This document shows positions 52,183 to 62,371 of a stretch of DNA of 64,000 nucleotides, piece after piece. This stretch comes from Lentisphaera araneosa HTCC2155 (GTDB lineage: Bacteria; Verrucomicrobiota; Lentisphaeria; Lentisphaerales; Lentisphaeraceae): contig NZ_ABCK01000011.1 in the NCBI RefSeq assembly GCF_000170755.1, positions 123,039 to 187,038 on the forward strand, given 5' to 3'. A program made the translations under genes and the position numbers. The notes below the pieces were generated by a model. That model saw only the letters and a list, made by a program, of their open reading frames with translations, did no database searches and had not been told where the DNA came from. Every line of letters begins with the position of its first letter. Positions within the stretch are counted from its first letter, which is position 1.

Positions 52183-53226
52183 ATGGGAACTTATATACTT
52201 AGAAGAACACTGCTCATGATCCCCACTTTTTTGGTGATCACAATCCTCGTGTATTTTCTCTGTCGTAGCGTTCCGGGCGGCCCCATAGAGCGAGCCAAAG
52301 AACGTATAATGATGGCCAACCTTCAAGAAGGTGCCAAATCATCAAATGCTTACAACGACCAACTCGACAAATTTGCCACTGGCGAACTCTCTCCAGAAGA
52401 CAAAGCTGCCCTCATGGCTCAGTACAACATTAGCGATAACGCTTGGGCGGACTACTTCTCTTGGCTAGGCCGAACGCTAAGTGGTGATCTCGGCATGTCA
52501 GCCACTTATAACGAACCCGTTTCTGAGCTCATTATCAACCGCATGCCCATCTCTATTTTCTATGGCGTGATATCGATGTTTTTTATCTATGGGATCTGTG
52601 TTCCCCTTGGAGTTATAAAAGCTTTAAAAAATGAAAGTTTTGTCGACAACCTCTCTTCATTTTTCGTCTTTGTGGCCTACGCCATTCCCGGCTATGCTTT
52701 TGGAGCAATTCTACTTGTTTACTTTGCGGGACAGTGGCAATGGTTCCCTCTCGGCGGATTCGTTTCGGATAATTTTGATTCCTTGAGTTTCACAGCTAAA
52801 ATCTACGACCTCATACATCACGCAGCCCTCCCTATGAGTTGCTACCTCATCGGATCTTTCGCCTTCATGACCATGCTCGTCAAAAACACCATGCTAGACA
52901 ACCTCTCCTACGACTATATTCGAACAGCTTTAGCCAAAGGCGTCCCCTACAAGAAGGCTGTTTTTCGCCATGCCTTAGACAATAGCCTCGTTCCTCTAGC
53001 TACGCATTTTGGCAATAGTATATCACTCATTATTAGTGGTTCTTTTCTCATCGAAAAAGTCTTTAATATTGAAGGCCTCGGCTTATTGGGCTTTAATTCT
53101 TTAGAAAATCGCGATTTTGAAGTCGTCATGGGGATTCTCGCAATCTCATGCCTCCTACAAATGATCGGCAACTTACTTTCCGATATCTGTGTCGCATACG
53201 TAGACCCAAGAGTGAAGTTTGACTAA
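52183..53226 (+). CDS. yejB: Oligopeptide ABC transporter permease, YejB/OppB type
   Basis: 347 residues from the ATG at 52183; an upstream TTG (52132) would add 17 residues with no homology. MGTYILRRTLLMIPTFLVI is the usual YejB/OppB first helix, then SVPGGP, about six membrane helices and the EAA-like loop RTALAKGVPYKKAVFRHALDNS. An extra periplasmic segment of about 45 residues follows SVPGGP, as in YejB. Stop overlaps the next start by one base. Confidence 0.93.
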   Translation: MGTYILRRTLLMIPTFLVITILVYFLCRSVPGGPIERAKERIMMANLQEGAKSSNAYNDQLDKFATGELSPEDKAALMAQYNISDNAWADYFSWLGRTLSGDLGMSATYNEPVSELIINRMPISIFYGVISMFFIYGICVPLGVIKALKNESFVDNLSSFFVFVAYAIPGYAFGAILLVYFAGQWQWFPLGGFVSDNFDSLSFTAKIYDLIHHAALPMSCYLIGSFAFMTMLVKNTMLDNLSYDYIRTALAKGVPYKKAVFRHALDNSLVPLATHFGNSISLIISGSFLIEKVFNIEGLGLLGFNSLENRDFEVVMGILAISCLLQMIGNLLSDICVAYVDPRVKFD

Positions 53227-54428
53227 TGAACCCTATTAACCAACAGCGCTGGCAACGATTCCGCAATAACCGCATGGCTCTTATTAGCTTACAGTTTTTT
53301 ATTGGCCTCACCTTAATCTCACTTTGCTCAGAATTGTTCTTTAACGACAAAGCACTTGCCGTTAAATACAATGGAGAGCTCCATTTCCCTTTCCTACAAA
53401 GTGCGATCCCCGCTAAAAACTTCGGCCTTGAGAACCAAAGTGAAGCCAACTATTTGGAACTGCAAAAATCATTTAGAGCCAAACCCGAAGATGGCAATTG
53501 GGTCATCATGCCTTTTGTCCCTTTTCACTACAGAAGCATTGACAAAATTGACCGAGAACCCATCGACAAAAAACTCAAAGAAACCGAATTAGAGTACAAT
53601 AATAAAATTGTGAAACTCGCAAATAACTCGACTACACAAAAAGAAACGATTTATTCCTTAAAACTCGAACGTAACAAAGCGCTTGGTGAGATAGACAAGA
53701 ACAAATACCATCCTCTACCTCCCGATTTACCTTCTCGACATTTTTTGGGAACCGATGATACGGGAAGAGACATCTTAGCACAGCTGAGTTACGGCTATCG
53801 CATTGCCATACTTTTTGCACTCATGCTCTTAATCGTCAACTACGTCATTGGAGTCGCTGTAGGCTGCGCCATGGGCTACTTAGGATCTTGGTACGACCTC
53901 ATCATGCAACGTATCATTGAAGTACTCTCAAACATTCCCTTCCTTTACATTATCATCATCATTGCAGCGGTTTTAAGAGCACAAGGCTTTACCATGGGCT
54001 TCTGGGCGATGATAGGGATCTATGCCTCTTTTGGATGGATGGGACTCACTTGGTACATGAGAACGGCCACACTTAAAGAGAAAGCTCGTGAATACGTTCT
54101 CGCCGCCCGCGCATGTGGAGCCTCCAAAACACGTATCGTTTTTAAGCACATTATACCTAATGTTATCTCCTTGCTCGTAACTTTTGCTCCCTTTTCAATT
54201 TCTGGTTCCATTATTGGTTTAACTTCACTTGATTTCCTCGGCTATGGACTTCCTAAAGACTATCCCAGCTGGGGAGGCTTGATAAAAGTTGGCACTGATA
54301 ATATTCAATCTCCTTGGATTGTCACCTCTATTGTTGTTGCCATGGTCCTCGTTTTATTCCTCATCAATGCCATTGGCGAGGGCATCCGCCAAGCTTACGA
54401 CCCAAAAAAGATCTCCCATTACGAATGA
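53226..54428 (+). CDS. yejE: Oligopeptide ABC transporter permease, YejE/OppC type
   Basis: 400 residues. First membrane helix (ALISLQFFIGLTLISLCSE), then a periplasmic insert of about 140 residues with a charged helical pair (KKLKETELEYNNKIVKLAN), then HFLGTDDTGRDILAQLSYGY, the OppC/YejE signature, and five more helices with the EAA loop YVLAARACGASKTRIVFKHI. The long insert is typical of YejE but larger than in OppC. Pairs with YejB at the inner membrane. Confidence 0.93.
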   Translation: MNPINQQRWQRFRNNRMALISLQFFIGLTLISLCSELFFNDKALAVKYNGELHFPFLQSAIPAKNFGLENQSEANYLELQKSFRAKPEDGNWVIMPFVPFHYRSIDKIDREPIDKKLKETELEYNNKIVKLANNSTTQKETIYSLKLERNKALGEIDKNKYHPLPPDLPSRHFLGTDDTGRDILAQLSYGYRIAILFALMLLIVNYVIGVAVGCAMGYLGSWYDLIMQRIIEVLSNIPFLYIIIIIAAVLRAQGFTMGFWAMIGIYASFGWMGLTWYMRTATLKEKAREYVLAARACGASKTRIVFKHIIPNVISLLVTFAPFSISGSIIGLTSLDFLGYGLPKDYPSWGGLIKVGTDNIQSPWIVTSIVVAMVLVLFLINAIGEGIRQAYDPKKISHYE

Positions 54429-56497
54429 AAAAATATTTAACAGTTGTTCTCACTTTATTCTTTGCGTCTGTACTGACTATCATTGTTCTGGCATCGCGTA
54501 AAGAGACTTTTATGCGTGAAGTCCGTGCAATTGATCATTCTCTAAGTAAACCAACACCCTTTCCAATAACAAAAGAACAATGGCCTGCAGACTTAGAATG
54601 GCACGATGGAAGTGAACAAAAAACCTTCAGTGATCCTCAAGCCACAAAAGGGGGCACTTGGGAAGCCTATATGCAATCTTTCCCCCCTAATTTTCGCCAA
54701 GTTGGCCCTGAGTCAAACTCGGGATTCCGAGGCTTGATGGATGATAATGACATTGACCTTGTGGAAATTCATCCCGTAACCAATAAACTCATGCCTGGGA
54801 TTGCAAAACGATGGGCGGTAACCAAAGACCGTACAAAAATATTTTTTGAAATCGACCCTGATGCGACTTGGGATGATGGAGTCCCCATTACAGTAGACGA
54901 CTTTATTTTTCGCTTAAAAGCTATGCGTAGTCCCGGTGTTGTTGCTCCCTGGTACAATCAATATTATTCAACCATGCTAGTTGATATACTCAAATTCAGT
55001 GATCACCGCATGGCTGTTGTACTGCCTTCTGCCATGGCTGACACAGTCCTCAAAGGAACCATCCCTCCCCTTCCCTACCATTTCTATGGTGAACTTCGCG
55101 AGATCCGTAAAACTTACCCCGCTAATCGTGCCCTGTCTTACCTCAAACGTGATGGCAAAGAAGTCCCAACAGAACTCACTCAATTACTTGAGGAACACAA
55201 TAAGGCATTAGAAACCCTCGCAAAAGACGAAAAACCACCCAAAGAACCCACTTACGAAATTACTGTTGAAGATGTTCAGCCCGACTGGGTCAACACCTAC
55301 AACTGGAAAATCCAACCGAGAACTGGCCCTTACAATATCTACTCCTACATCAAGGGCAAAGAAGTCGTCTTTAAACGCAATGAAAACTGGTGGGCAAAGG
55401 ACAAGAAATTTTATAAACATCGTTATAATGTTGACTACATCCGTTATACAGTTATCAGAGACAACAACTTAGCTTTTGAGAAATTCAAACTTGGAGAGCT
55501 CGATCAATTTGGCTTGATACTACCAAATTACTGGCATTCTAAGGCCAAATACATGGACCCAGTCGACATGGGCTACATGCAAAAAATCTGGTTCTACACT
55601 CAACAGCCCCAAGGCTCTTCACAAATTAATTTCAACCTAGACAAAGCCAAACTTAAGGACATCAACCTTCGTCTTGGAATCATCTACTCCCTCAACATTC
55701 AAAACATGATTGACACTGTTCTTTACGGTGATTACGAGCGTTCAGAAACTTTTAACGAAGGCTATGGCGATTATAGCAACCCTAACATCAAAGCTCGGCG
55801 CTTCAATCCGAAAAAAGCAGTTGAGTATTTTGAAAAAGCGGGTTATAGCAAAATTGGCCGAGACGGTATCCGTGTAAACGAGAAAGGCGAAAGACTCAGC
55901 TTTAAGATCCTCTACGCCGCCCCTCATCATACGCAACGAATTTTAGCTCTACAAAATGAAGCTCGTAAACTCGGACTCCATTTGGCACTTGATAACTTTG
56001 ATAGTACCGCAGTATTCAAAGCCATGCTTTCTAATGAACATGAAATCGCTTGGAATGGCTGGGGAGCCGGATTTCGCCCCAAATACCGAAGTCAATTCCA
56101 CAAAGAAAATGCTCATAAAAACCAACGGAACAACCTTTCTAATTTAGACGATGATCAAGTCAGCGAAATGATTGATAAATACCGCTTTGCCTTAGATTCA
56201 GAAACTCGAATCAAACTGGCTCACCAAATAGAAGAACGCCTCTTTGAACTTGCCGCTACCATCCCTACCTACAAAGTCCCTTATTTCCGCCAAGCCGCCT
56301 GGCGTTGGGTCAAATATCCCGATTTCATTGCTACTCCCTCGAATGAAATGCTTATGGATAAATATGGGACTTTTTGGATTGATCCAAAAATGAAAAAAGA
56401 ACTTTTAGAAAAGATGAAAAAGAAAGAAATCATCTACGATATCCCAGCTATCATCAAAGATGAACGATATCGCGGAGGCAAAAATGCTCAGCATTAA
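54425..56497 (+). CDS. yejA: Oligopeptide ABC transporter substrate-binding protein, YejA type
   Basis: 690 residues from the ATG at 54425, which overlaps the permease stop (ATGA); an upstream start at 54314 lies inside the permease gene. Family 5 extracellular binding protein: one N-terminal hydrophobic segment (signal or anchor), WHDGSEQKTFSDPQATKGG, DLVEIHPVTNKLMPGIAKRW, ATWDDGVPITVDDFIF, and SSQINFNLDKAKLKDINLR, all in the usual order. No lipobox is evident, so it may be anchored or soluble in the periplasm. Confidence 0.92.
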   Translation: MKKYLTVVLTLFFASVLTIIVLASRKETFMREVRAIDHSLSKPTPFPITKEQWPADLEWHDGSEQKTFSDPQATKGGTWEAYMQSFPPNFRQVGPESNSGFRGLMDDNDIDLVEIHPVTNKLMPGIAKRWAVTKDRTKIFFEIDPDATWDDGVPITVDDFIFRLKAMRSPGVVAPWYNQYYSTMLVDILKFSDHRMAVVLPSAMADTVLKGTIPPLPYHFYGELREIRKTYPANRALSYLKRDGKEVPTELTQLLEEHNKALETLAKDEKPPKEPTYEITVEDVQPDWVNTYNWKIQPRTGPYNIYSYIKGKEVVFKRNENWWAKDKKFYKHRYNVDYIRYTVIRDNNLAFEKFKLGELDQFGLILPNYWHSKAKYMDPVDMGYMQKIWFYTQQPQGSSQINFNLDKAKLKDINLRLGIIYSLNIQNMIDTVLYGDYERSETFNEGYGDYSNPNIKARRFNPKKAVEYFEKAGYSKIGRDGIRVNEKGERLSFKILYAAPHHTQRILALQNEARKLGLHLALDNFDSTAVFKAMLSNEHEIAWNGWGAGFRPKYRSQFHKENAHKNQRNNLSNLDDDQVSEMIDKYRFALDSETRIKLAHQIEERLFELAATIPTYKVPYFRQAAWRWVKYPDFIATPSNEMLMDKYGTFWIDPKMKKELLEKMKKKEIIYDIPAIIKDERYRGGKNAQH

Positions 56498-57476
56498 GAA
56501 CTTGACTACCACCTTTGAAATCGATGATTGCACGGTAACTGCTGTGGATGGACTTTCTTTTGACCTTCCCCAAGGGAGTACTTTAGGTATTGTAGGCGAA
56601 TCGGGCTCGGGCAAAAGCGTGAGTGCGCTCTCTATCCTACGTCTCCTCCCTAAACCCATGGGAAAAAGTTCCGGCGAGGTATTGCTAGATGGAGAAAACC
56701 TCCTGAATCTACCTGCTGATGACATGCTAAAAATTCGAGGTAATAAAATCTCGATGATTTTCCAAGAACCCATGACGGCTCTCAACCCTGTACACAGTGT
56801 TGGCAAACAGCTTATGGAAACATTTTTTCTTCACTTCCCAGCCATGTCGAAAAATGTTGCGTGGGATCGATCCGTAGAAATGCTTACCAAAGTAGGCATC
56901 CCCGCACCAGAAAAGCGCATGCACGAATACCCTCATCAACTTTCCGGGGGAATGCGGCAAAGAGTCATGATTGCCATTGCACTTTCTTGCGAACCAGACA
57001 TTCTCATCGCCGATGAGCCGACCACTGCCTTAGATGTCACGGTTCAAGACCAAATTCTCGAATTGATGAAAGAGCTTCAGAAAAAGAATAATATGTCGAT
57101 CATCTTTATTACTCACGACCTAGGTGTAGTCGCAGAAAACTGTGATCGAGTCCTCGTCATGTACGCGGGGCGAATGGTGGAACACAGCACAGTGAAAGAA
57201 CTTTTTGCGAAACCCGCACACGCTTACACCAAAGCGCTCCTCAAGTCCTTGCCACAGCTCAACTCAGTGAGAAAAACTCCACTCGAAACTATTCAAGGAC
57301 TTGTCCCCTCTTTAAAAGAACTTAAAGATGGCTGCCGCTTTGGTCCTCGTTCTGGTTTTGAGCACTCGGAAGAATCACTCAATCAGCGTCCCGAAATAAG
57401 AGAAATTGCGCCCGATCATCTGATCGAATGGTGCCCCGACTGCCAAAAAGCGATGGGAGAAGATCAAGATGCTTGA
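56484..57476 (+). CDS. oppD: Oligopeptide ABC transporter ATPase, OppD type
   Basis: 330 residues from the ATG at 56484, chosen because GGAGG lies six bases before it (56474-56478); it overlaps the yejA-like stop by 14 bases. Walker A GESGSGKSV, Q-loop SMIFQEPMTALNP, signature QLSGGMRQRVMIA, Walker B ILIADEPTTALDVT, His IFITHDLGV. The C-terminal Opp/Dpp extension, rich in Cys in relatives, ends WCPDCQKAMG here. Confidence 0.95.
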   Translation: MLSIKNLTTTFEIDDCTVTAVDGLSFDLPQGSTLGIVGESGSGKSVSALSILRLLPKPMGKSSGEVLLDGENLLNLPADDMLKIRGNKISMIFQEPMTALNPVHSVGKQLMETFFLHFPAMSKNVAWDRSVEMLTKVGIPAPEKRMHEYPHQLSGGMRQRVMIAIALSCEPDILIADEPTTALDVTVQDQILELMKELQKKNNMSIIFITHDLGVVAENCDRVLVMYAGRMVEHSTVKELFAKPAHAYTKALLKSLPQLNSVRKTPLETIQGLVPSLKELKDGCRFGPRSGFEHSEESLNQRPEIREIAPDHLIEWCPDCQKAMGEDQDA

Positions 57477-58440
57477 TGTAAAAAACCTCAAAATGCATTT
57501 CCCTGTTTACGGAGGGATTTTACGTCGTCAAGTGGCTAGTGTCTTTGCCGTAGATGGGGTCGACATCCGTGTTCAAGCGGGTGAAACACTTGGTCTCGTA
57601 GGTGAATCTGGATGTGGAAAAAGCACCCTTGGTCGTGCCATCTTACAGCTTTACAAAAACACTGCTGGCTCAGTAAATTTTGATGGTAAAGAATTGACGG
57701 ATATGTCGGTCACGCAACTTCGCGATGTTCGCAAAGACCTCCAAGTCATCCTCCAAGATCCCGGCGAATCTCTTAACTCTCGCCACACTGTCGGCAGAAT
57801 TATTGAGGAGCCCCTAGAAATTCATAATATCGGTAAAGATGCCAAGGAACGAAAGCTACGCGTTCTTCAACTTCTCGATAAAGTGGGTTTACAAGAAGAC
57901 GCCTACCATCGCTACCCTCACGAATTCTCGGGTGGTCAACGTCAGCGCATTAGTATTGCCCGTGCCATTGCACTGGAGCCAAAGCTGATCATTTGCGACG
58001 AAGCCGTTTCCGCTTTAGATGTGTCCATTCAATCTCAAGTACTCAACTTGCTTATGGACCTACAAAAAGAAATGAATTTAGCCTATATCTTTATTTCTCA
58101 CGACCTCTCTGTGGTGCGTCATGTCTCTGACCGAATTGCTGTCATGTACTTAGGGAAAATTGTAGAAAGTGCTCAGACGGATGATTTATTCGAGATCGCA
58201 CGCCACCCCTATACTCAAGCTCTCATCTCGTCCATCCCTCAAGCCGACCCTAATCGTAAGAAAACGGCAAAAGCCCTTCAAGGTGACGTTCCTTCACCTC
58301 TCAGTCCTCCTTTAGGCTGTCATTTTCACACGCGTTGCCCACATGCCACTGAAAAATGTAAATCACAAAGGCCAAAGCTGATTAATTATAGCTCTTCAGA
58401 AAATGAGCATCTCGTTTCCTGCCACCTCTTGGAAGACTAA
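57469..58440 (+). CDS. oppF: Oligopeptide ABC transporter ATPase, OppF type
   Basis: 323 residues. Walker A GESGCGKSTLG, Q-loop QVILQDPGESLNSRH, signature EFSGGQRQRISIA, Walker B LIICDEAVSALDVS, His IFISHDLSV; the C-terminal oligopeptide domain has PLGCHFHTRCPHATEKC, the Cys motif of Opp/Dpp ATPases. In E. coli the two halves are fused in YejF; here they are separate. Ends five bases from the converging SNF2 gene. Confidence 0.95.
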   Translation: MLDVKNLKMHFPVYGGILRRQVASVFAVDGVDIRVQAGETLGLVGESGCGKSTLGRAILQLYKNTAGSVNFDGKELTDMSVTQLRDVRKDLQVILQDPGESLNSRHTVGRIIEEPLEIHNIGKDAKERKLRVLQLLDKVGLQEDAYHRYPHEFSGGQRQRISIARAIALEPKLIICDEAVSALDVSIQSQVLNLLMDLQKEMNLAYIFISHDLSVVRHVSDRIAVMYLGKIVESAQTDDLFEIARHPYTQALISSIPQADPNRKKTAKALQGDVPSPLSPPLGCHFHTRCPHATEKCKSQRPKLINYSSSENEHLVSCHLLED

Positions 58441-58444
58441 AAAA

Positions 58445-61400
58445 TTAGTTCAAAAGTCGCAGTAATTCATCAGCCGACATCTTTGCTGATTGATTTTGAT
58501 TGCCTAGCATAAAGTCGGCCAACTCTCTCTTACTTTCATGGAGTTTAAGAATTTTTTCTTCGATCGTTCCCTCACTAATCAGTCGGTAAACCGTCACAGC
58601 TTTTTCTTGGCCTATACGGTGAGCACGATCAGTGGCTTGATCCTCAACAGCAGGATTCCACCAAGGATCGAGATGAATAACATAGTTAGCCGCGGTTAAA
58701 TTAAGACCAAAGCCCCCTGCTTTGAGACTAATGAGAAAAACAGAACTCTTTCCTACTTGGAATTTCTTCACCAATTGTGGACGTTTTTTTGCAGGCGTAC
58801 TTCCATCCAAGCGTAAAAAATCGACATCCTCTTCAGCCAAAGCTTTTTCGACTAAATCGAGGAAACTCGTGAACTGAGAGAAAACTAAAGCTCTATGCCC
58901 AGCTTCTTTTAACTCTTTCACTAACTCGATAAAACGCTTAAGTTTTGCACTTTGATCACTAAATTGCTTATCTAACAAAGAAGGACTACAGGCCGCTTGA
59001 CGTAGACGTGTTATTTCTTCAAGTATAAAGAACTTATCATTGCGATCACCGCCGCGTTTACCCAAACGATCAGAGGCACGGGCTCGCAGGCCATTATACA
59101 CACCTCGTTCATCGGGGCTTAGCGGAATTCGCAAATTAATTTCAGTCCGCTCGGGAAGATCTTTCAAAACGTCTTTTTTAAGTCGACGTAAAATAAATGG
59201 CTGTACGCGGCGACGTAAGCGCTCGCCTAAACCATTAATTGCCTGACTCACTCCAGCAGAATTAATTTCTTTGCCAAAGCTCGTCTGACTTCCAAGATAA
59301 CCTGGATTGAGAAAATCAAATAAAGCCCAAATCTCCCCAGGATGATTTTCAACTGGTGTACCCGTGGTGGCAATTTTGAACTTACTTTCTAAAGACCGAG
59401 CCGCTTTTGAACGACCACTTTGCGGATTTTTGATCGCCTGAGCTTCATCGAGTACAATGCCATTCCATTGACGTTTCGAAATCAGTTCCACATCACGTTG
59501 CAACATAGTGTATGAACAGACCAACAAATCATTTTCATCTAAGCTTTCCATTGCGGATTCCGCAAAAGTGGAATCATAGATCTGAACTTTCAACATCGGA
59601 GCAAATCGCTGCACTTCCTCTTGCCAATTACCACACACAGATGTCGGAGCCACGACTAAACTAGGCCCTAAATGAGCGCGCGCCGATAAGACCGCCAATG
59701 CCTGAACTGTTTTACCTAAACCCATATCATCAGCCAAGCAAGCTCCCGCTCCCCATTCAGCCATACGGCTCAACCATTGAAAGCCTTCTTCTTGGTAAGA
59801 CCGTAATTCGGCTTTAAAATTTTTGGGAAAGATAAAATGACGACTAAAAATTTTTCGCAGTTTACTGACATCCGCATCCCAATTTTGGGGTAAAAATTTA
59901 TCTTCAACCCCCGCTAATGCTCGAGCCATCTCACTCTGCCTTAACTTTGGAAAACCCAAGGCTCCGTGATATTCCCCGAGGTTCGCCTGCATTACCTGAA
60001 TCTGTTCTTGCAATTGTTGACTCAACTTGATGAAGCGCTGATCACTCAACTTCACGTACGAACCTTCTTTAGATAAATTGGCGAATAATTCTGAGAAGTG
60101 CAAAGCATCACCATCAAACTCGGCTTTACCGTACAAGTTAAACCAATCGGCATCTTTCTCAATTTTAACGGTTAATCGTCCTTTGGACTGTTTAACCGAC
60201 CAAGCTTTTTTAGGCCAAAAAATATCAAAATCTTGTTGATGCAAGGCCATTAAGAAATCTAAAGCCATTTGTTGATCATAAAGGGCTAAAAAACCATCTT
60301 CTTCGAGTACTGGCAATCCATCAACTAGGGACAAAGCTTCTCTCAGCTTCTTTCTTTCTGCATCTATGTCACGCACACATTGTTTGCCATCCTTCCATAT
60401 CACCACTGGACCTTCTCCTGGGACAAACTCAGGTGTACCCGACCCAAAAACAGGAACTCGCAAACGAAAGTTTACACCCTCATCTTCATCCATTGGTTCT
60501 GCGACTATGCGAATATCGCTATGGGATTCACTGAGGTGGGCTTTTGATTCTGCCTCATCCCGCCAATTGCTCATCACTGGCATGCTTTGACTAATCTGAG
60601 GTAATAAAGCTCTTATGCGAGCACCTTGAGTCTTTGGAATCTTCAAGCCTTCATCTCCCAGCTTCTCTTGGACTTCTGATAAGCTTTCAGGAAAACGGTA
60701 GTAAATGTATTTATAGGGGCCTGAACGTTTAATAATCACATTGCGCTTATATTCATCAGGGAGATCTAAGATAAAAAAGTTCTCGCTTTCATCTAAGCAA
60801 ACCCCACCCTCTTCTATCTCTATACTCACTGCTTTATCTAAGTCATAGCTATCAAATAACAGAGGGTGTCTTGAAACCAATTCGAGGACTTCATTTCCCG
60901 TCCATTCAATATAGTTTCCACTCTGATAAACTATATTAGAGAGGATCTGCTTATCTAATTCACTGAGATAACTTTTGTGCTGCAATTTATCAAATGCAAT
61001 TTGCTTACCTTTCAGCCACGCTGACCTGCCTCTTTTCTGCTCAAATGGACGTAAATCCCACCCCGCTTCATTTAGAGTAAAGCGCCATACAACTCTCTTT
61101 TGTTCGTCATTAGAAAAGAACTTCTCTATGAATTCGAGGCCAGACTCCCACTCTTCTTTCACTTCGATAAAAGAGGCGAAACTCGGGAAACAAAGGCGCT
61201 TATTTAAGTCCTGTAATTGTACTTCATTTATTTTAGCATTTGCTAAACTCAATAATGACAACCACTCGCGATAAAGCACGACATCTTCTCTATCTGCCTC
61301 AGCAAGATATACACAGTTCTCTAGTTCAGAATCCGAAAGTTTTCGCTTCTCCATAAAAAGTCTTAAAGCTTTATAAAAAGTAATTTCGCTACCCTGAAGA

Positions 61401-62371
61401 GTAATTTCTTTAAAAGGCGGTAACTGACCTGTTTCACGATATTCATTCACATGCATCAAAGCTTTTTTATGAGAATTATTTAATTGCCTCCCATCTAAGG
61501 ATTTGCGATCTCCGCGCAGGCCACTCAAACTCAAGCAGCGTAGATAAATTTCATCAATCGCGTTAGGGAACTGAGTCCATTTATCTAGCTTAATTTTTGC
61601 GAAACGCGCAAAAACTCTAGAAGCTTCTCGATAATTCGCTCGAAAAAAGTGATCGAAAGCATCGACTAATTCTCGCCCCAATTCACCTTGCCAACTATTC
61701 ACTAAGTCTCTTAAACGAACAAAATCTTGAGTCTTCAAAGCTTTTGCTAAATGGTAGACTTGGTTTAAACTTGATGATTGTTCCAGCCATTCATTAAAAT
61801 CCTGCTCATACTCACGTTCCATTGGCCCAGTAAAAAATTCATCGGCTAATAATTCATACCAAAAGTTTTCTATAAACTGTGGATTGATTTTTGAAGTATA
61901 GGAAAACCCTTCACATTGCGGTTTAATGAGTGTTTTAGAATAAAACTTGACGCCTTTTTTCATTTCGTCAGGATTCTTGCCCGACAAGTAAAAGAAGCGT
62001 AAGTAAATCCTTTTCTCCGCTAAGTCCCAAGAACGAATCATCGCTAATTGAGGTCCAATGAAATCTTGATAGAATTTATCTAACTGCCCCTCATCAGACA
62101 TTTCCAATAAGACTTCTACTTGAAATGAACTTGAGAAATTATTAGAAAAGGAAAACACATCAATTTCGAATTCACGCAAACTTTTGATTTCATCTTTAAT
62201 AACGCCGGTAGTTAAGGGTAAACCTCCATCAATTTGCGCATCTCGCAATACTTTAGCGACTTGAAAAGGCGAAAAATACTGAGGACATGTAGCAAATATT
62301 TTAACTATATAAACTTGTAACTGACTCAGTTGAGTTTTATAGATCAACCACTTTTCACCAAGCGGTTTCAT
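58445..62371 (-). CDS. SNF2-family DNA-dependent ATPase (RapA/HepA-like)
   Basis: 1308 residues. The N-terminal 750 or so residues form a helical region of uncertain family. The helicase core is about 820-1300: ADDMGLGKTVQALAVL (Walker A), SLVVAPTSVCGNW, IVLDEAQAIKN (Walker B, DEAQ), ATTGTPVENHPGEIWALFDF, then the C-terminal half with LVFSQFTSFLDLVEKAL and HRIGQEKAVTVYRLI. All Swi2/Snf2 motifs are present. Such proteins remodel protein-DNA complexes or RNA polymerase; the target here is unknown. Last gene of its operon. Confidence 0.93.
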   Translation of the reverse strand: MKPLGEKWLIYKTQLSQLQVYIVKIFATCPQYFSPFQVAKVLRDAQIDGGLPLTTGVIKDEIKSLREFEIDVFSFSNNFSSSFQVEVLLEMSDEGQLDKFYQDFIGPQLAMIRSWDLAEKRIYLRFFYLSGKNPDEMKKGVKFYSKTLIKPQCEGFSYTSKINPQFIENFWYELLADEFFTGPMEREYEQDFNEWLEQSSSLNQVYHLAKALKTQDFVRLRDLVNSWQGELGRELVDAFDHFFRANYREASRVFARFAKIKLDKWTQFPNAIDEIYLRCLSLSGLRGDRKSLDGRQLNNSHKKALMHVNEYRETGQLPPFKEITLQGSEITFYKALRLFMEKRKLSDSELENCVYLAEADREDVVLYREWLSLLSLANAKINEVQLQDLNKRLCFPSFASFIEVKEEWESGLEFIEKFFSNDEQKRVVWRFTLNEAGWDLRPFEQKRGRSAWLKGKQIAFDKLQHKSYLSELDKQILSNIVYQSGNYIEWTGNEVLELVSRHPLLFDSYDLDKAVSIEIEEGGVCLDESENFFILDLPDEYKRNVIIKRSGPYKYIYYRFPESLSEVQEKLGDEGLKIPKTQGARIRALLPQISQSMPVMSNWRDEAESKAHLSESHSDIRIVAEPMDEDEGVNFRLRVPVFGSGTPEFVPGEGPVVIWKDGKQCVRDIDAERKKLREALSLVDGLPVLEEDGFLALYDQQMALDFLMALHQQDFDIFWPKKAWSVKQSKGRLTVKIEKDADWFNLYGKAEFDGDALHFSELFANLSKEGSYVKLSDQRFIKLSQQLQEQIQVMQANLGEYHGALGFPKLRQSEMARALAGVEDKFLPQNWDADVSKLRKIFSRHFIFPKNFKAELRSYQEEGFQWLSRMAEWGAGACLADDMGLGKTVQALAVLSARAHLGPSLVVAPTSVCGNWQEEVQRFAPMLKVQIYDSTFAESAMESLDENDLLVCSYTMLQRDVELISKRQWNGIVLDEAQAIKNPQSGRSKAARSLESKFKIATTGTPVENHPGEIWALFDFLNPGYLGSQTSFGKEINSAGVSQAINGLGERLRRRVQPFILRRLKKDVLKDLPERTEINLRIPLSPDERGVYNGLRARASDRLGKRGGDRNDKFFILEEITRLRQAACSPSLLDKQFSDQSAKLKRFIELVKELKEAGHRALVFSQFTSFLDLVEKALAEEDVDFLRLDGSTPAKKRPQLVKKFQVGKSSVFLISLKAGGFGLNLTAANYVIHLDPWWNPAVEDQATDRAHRIGQEKAVTVYRLISEGTIEEKILKLHESKRELADFMLGNQNQSAKMSADELLRLLN

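Noticed and set aside
54314..54424. Upstream start for the YejA-like protein
   Set aside because: It would lie within the permease gene; the ATG at 54425 begins a proper signal segment and overlaps the stop in the usual way.
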